From contig FLMG01001651.1 in the NCBI GenBank assembly GCA_900088475.1, positions 1-44,393 on the forward strand: a DNA stretch of 44,393 bases. Direction: 5' to 3'. Source of the DNA: Hyphochytrium catenoides. Taxonomy: Eukaryota; Sar; Hyphochytriomycetes; Hyphochytriales; Hyphochytriaceae. Numbering within the stretch: position 1 is the stretch's first letter; every line of letters begins with the position of its first letter. The notes under the pieces were generated by a model. That model worked only from the letters and a program-made list of their open reading frames with translations. It had not been told where the DNA came from and searched no databases. Positions 43,453 through 44,393 of this stretch are shown here, one piece after another. Both the position numbers and the translations under genes were made by a program.

Positions 43453-44393
43453 CTACTCAGAAGTATGTTGGTGCTCTACTTCATTACAAATGGGACAAAG
43501 GTAGCAGTGACTAAAGCCGTAGAAGGGCTCAACACGACGCGCACTTGGTTGCCGCCATTCCTGAGGAAGGTGGTGGAGACAGGTATTTTGACCTAGCGCT
43601 AAGAAAGAAGCCCTCGTCACCGTAACCTCTCTTGTCATATACCCAGATCACTACTATCACTGAATTCATCTTCTGCCTAAAGGTGCACGCTTCGCTCATT
43701 CTGTTTCTGCGCTATCTCTTGTGGACTCCTCTCCCTATTCCGTTGTCGATGAAAGCTAGTGGCACGATGAAGGAGCCTCTTTTGGTTACCTCAGAACTGG
43801 TGGTGGTGCGGATGAAAGGAGTGTTATATGTAGCAGCAGCGGGAGATAGACCGTGAACTCTTGGCATCATTACCACACTCGCCCAGCCATACTGTGGGTC
43901 AAGGACAAATGGAAGAATCAGCGATGACCGCCCCTCCATGGTTCTTATCGGGTCTCGGACTTGTTCATCATCAACAGCCTTAGTCGGTTCTACGGACTAG
44001 TGAAGATCTTGCTCCGGAGCAGAAACTCATAGCGCAGCCAAGAGACATCCATCTGAAAGGTGATTCCGATGCGATCGTACTCATTCGTTGCATTTACTTC
44101 TGACTTCGAGACCACCCTAGGGCAGCCTTCTCAAACCTTTCTTCCTGCTTGGTCTAGACGGAGGAACAGCCCAGTCTTGACGCAGCCGTCTACTATAATG
44201 TTGATGACGGAGATAGAGTCTTGCTAATGAGCTGCTTGGGCTAGAAGTAAAATAGCCCACTTTTGACGCAACCGTACACTACAGCATTTCTTTTTCATCT
44301 CTTCAGAGCTAATAATCAAAGAATCCGATGTATCCCACTGCGAGTCTCAAGTTCAGGGAAGTGCGGTTGATGTGGCTTCCTATTGGGCGCCAA
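43453..44393 (-). CDS. 3' part of an unidentified multi-exon gene (runs off the right edge)
   Basis: Five exons join in phase towards a stop at 43453. The segments read, in order: IIVDGCVKTGLFLRLDQAG (about 44208-44137); NEYDRIGITFQMDVSWLRYE (44103-43996); LILPFVLDPQYGWASVVMM to FIDNGIG (43960-43732); a short acidic piece, EDEFSDSSDLG; and a final exon ending in a Cys/His cluster, HCYLCPICNEVEHQH. The introns are very short (about 33, 38, 50 and 52 nt) and two use GTCC donors. An NATN sequence could be a glycosylation site. The terminal CxxCxxC pattern could bind zinc. I do not recognise the protein. An alternative frame in the last exon reads RVVLSPSTALVTATFV and would give a different end. 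Confidence 0.45.
44165..44281 (-). repeat. Imperfect direct duplication of a short exon-like segment
   Basis: On the - strand two copies begin near 44281 and 44200, about 80 bases apart. They read TAGTGTACGGTTGCGTCAAA and TAGTAGACGGCTGCGTCAAG and continue as similar GTGGGCT / CTGGGCT text. Translated they give VYGCVKSGLF and VDGCVKTGLF. Only the second is clearly linked to downstream exons. Confidence 0.6.

Overview
This is nuclear DNA of a unicellular eukaryote. The clear genes are split by many short GT-AG introns (mostly 40-250 nt), lie densely on both strands and encode typical eukaryotic proteins: condensin subunit H, mitochondrial COQ3 and NDUFA13, an HDHD5/CECR5 phosphatase and a 7TM-PIPK kinase. 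The lineage is not settled. GPCR-PIPK fusions are known from oomycetes, Dictyostelium and other protists. Two short matches to the perkinsid/dinoflagellate spliced leader are weak hints of an alveolate. A complex I subunit argues against that, because those lineages are thought to have lost complex I. Gene models below come from my own reading of splice sites; homology calls rest on recognised motifs, not on a database search.

Layout. Bases 1-6282 hold no gene I can defend and end in a long CT-rich tract. From 6283 to 10201 there is a four-TM protein of unknown function (+), NDUFA13 (-) and COQ3 (+); the last two are divergent. From 10333 to 16658 (-) lies a gene for a roughly 2000-residue protein with an N-terminal membrane anchor and at least five copies of a divergent repeat I do not recognise. 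From 16659 to 26764 the region is gene-poor: two multi-exon genes (-) for membrane proteins flank a decayed Ty1/copia reverse transcriptase.

From 26765 to 42738 the region is compact: a seven-TM protein (+), a small secreted protein (-) overlapping its 3' end, a membrane-anchored cyclopropane-synthase-like protein with a degenerate SAM site (+), HDHD5 (-), condensin H (+) and a GPCR-PIPK (-). The right edge carries the 3' part of an unidentified gene (-) with a duplicated exon-like segment.

The genes do not form one pathway. Three have mitochondrial roles (NDUFA13, COQ3, HDHD5) and several are membrane proteins. The best candidates for something new are the five-repeat protein, the CFA-like probable pseudoenzyme and the receptor-kinase fusion.
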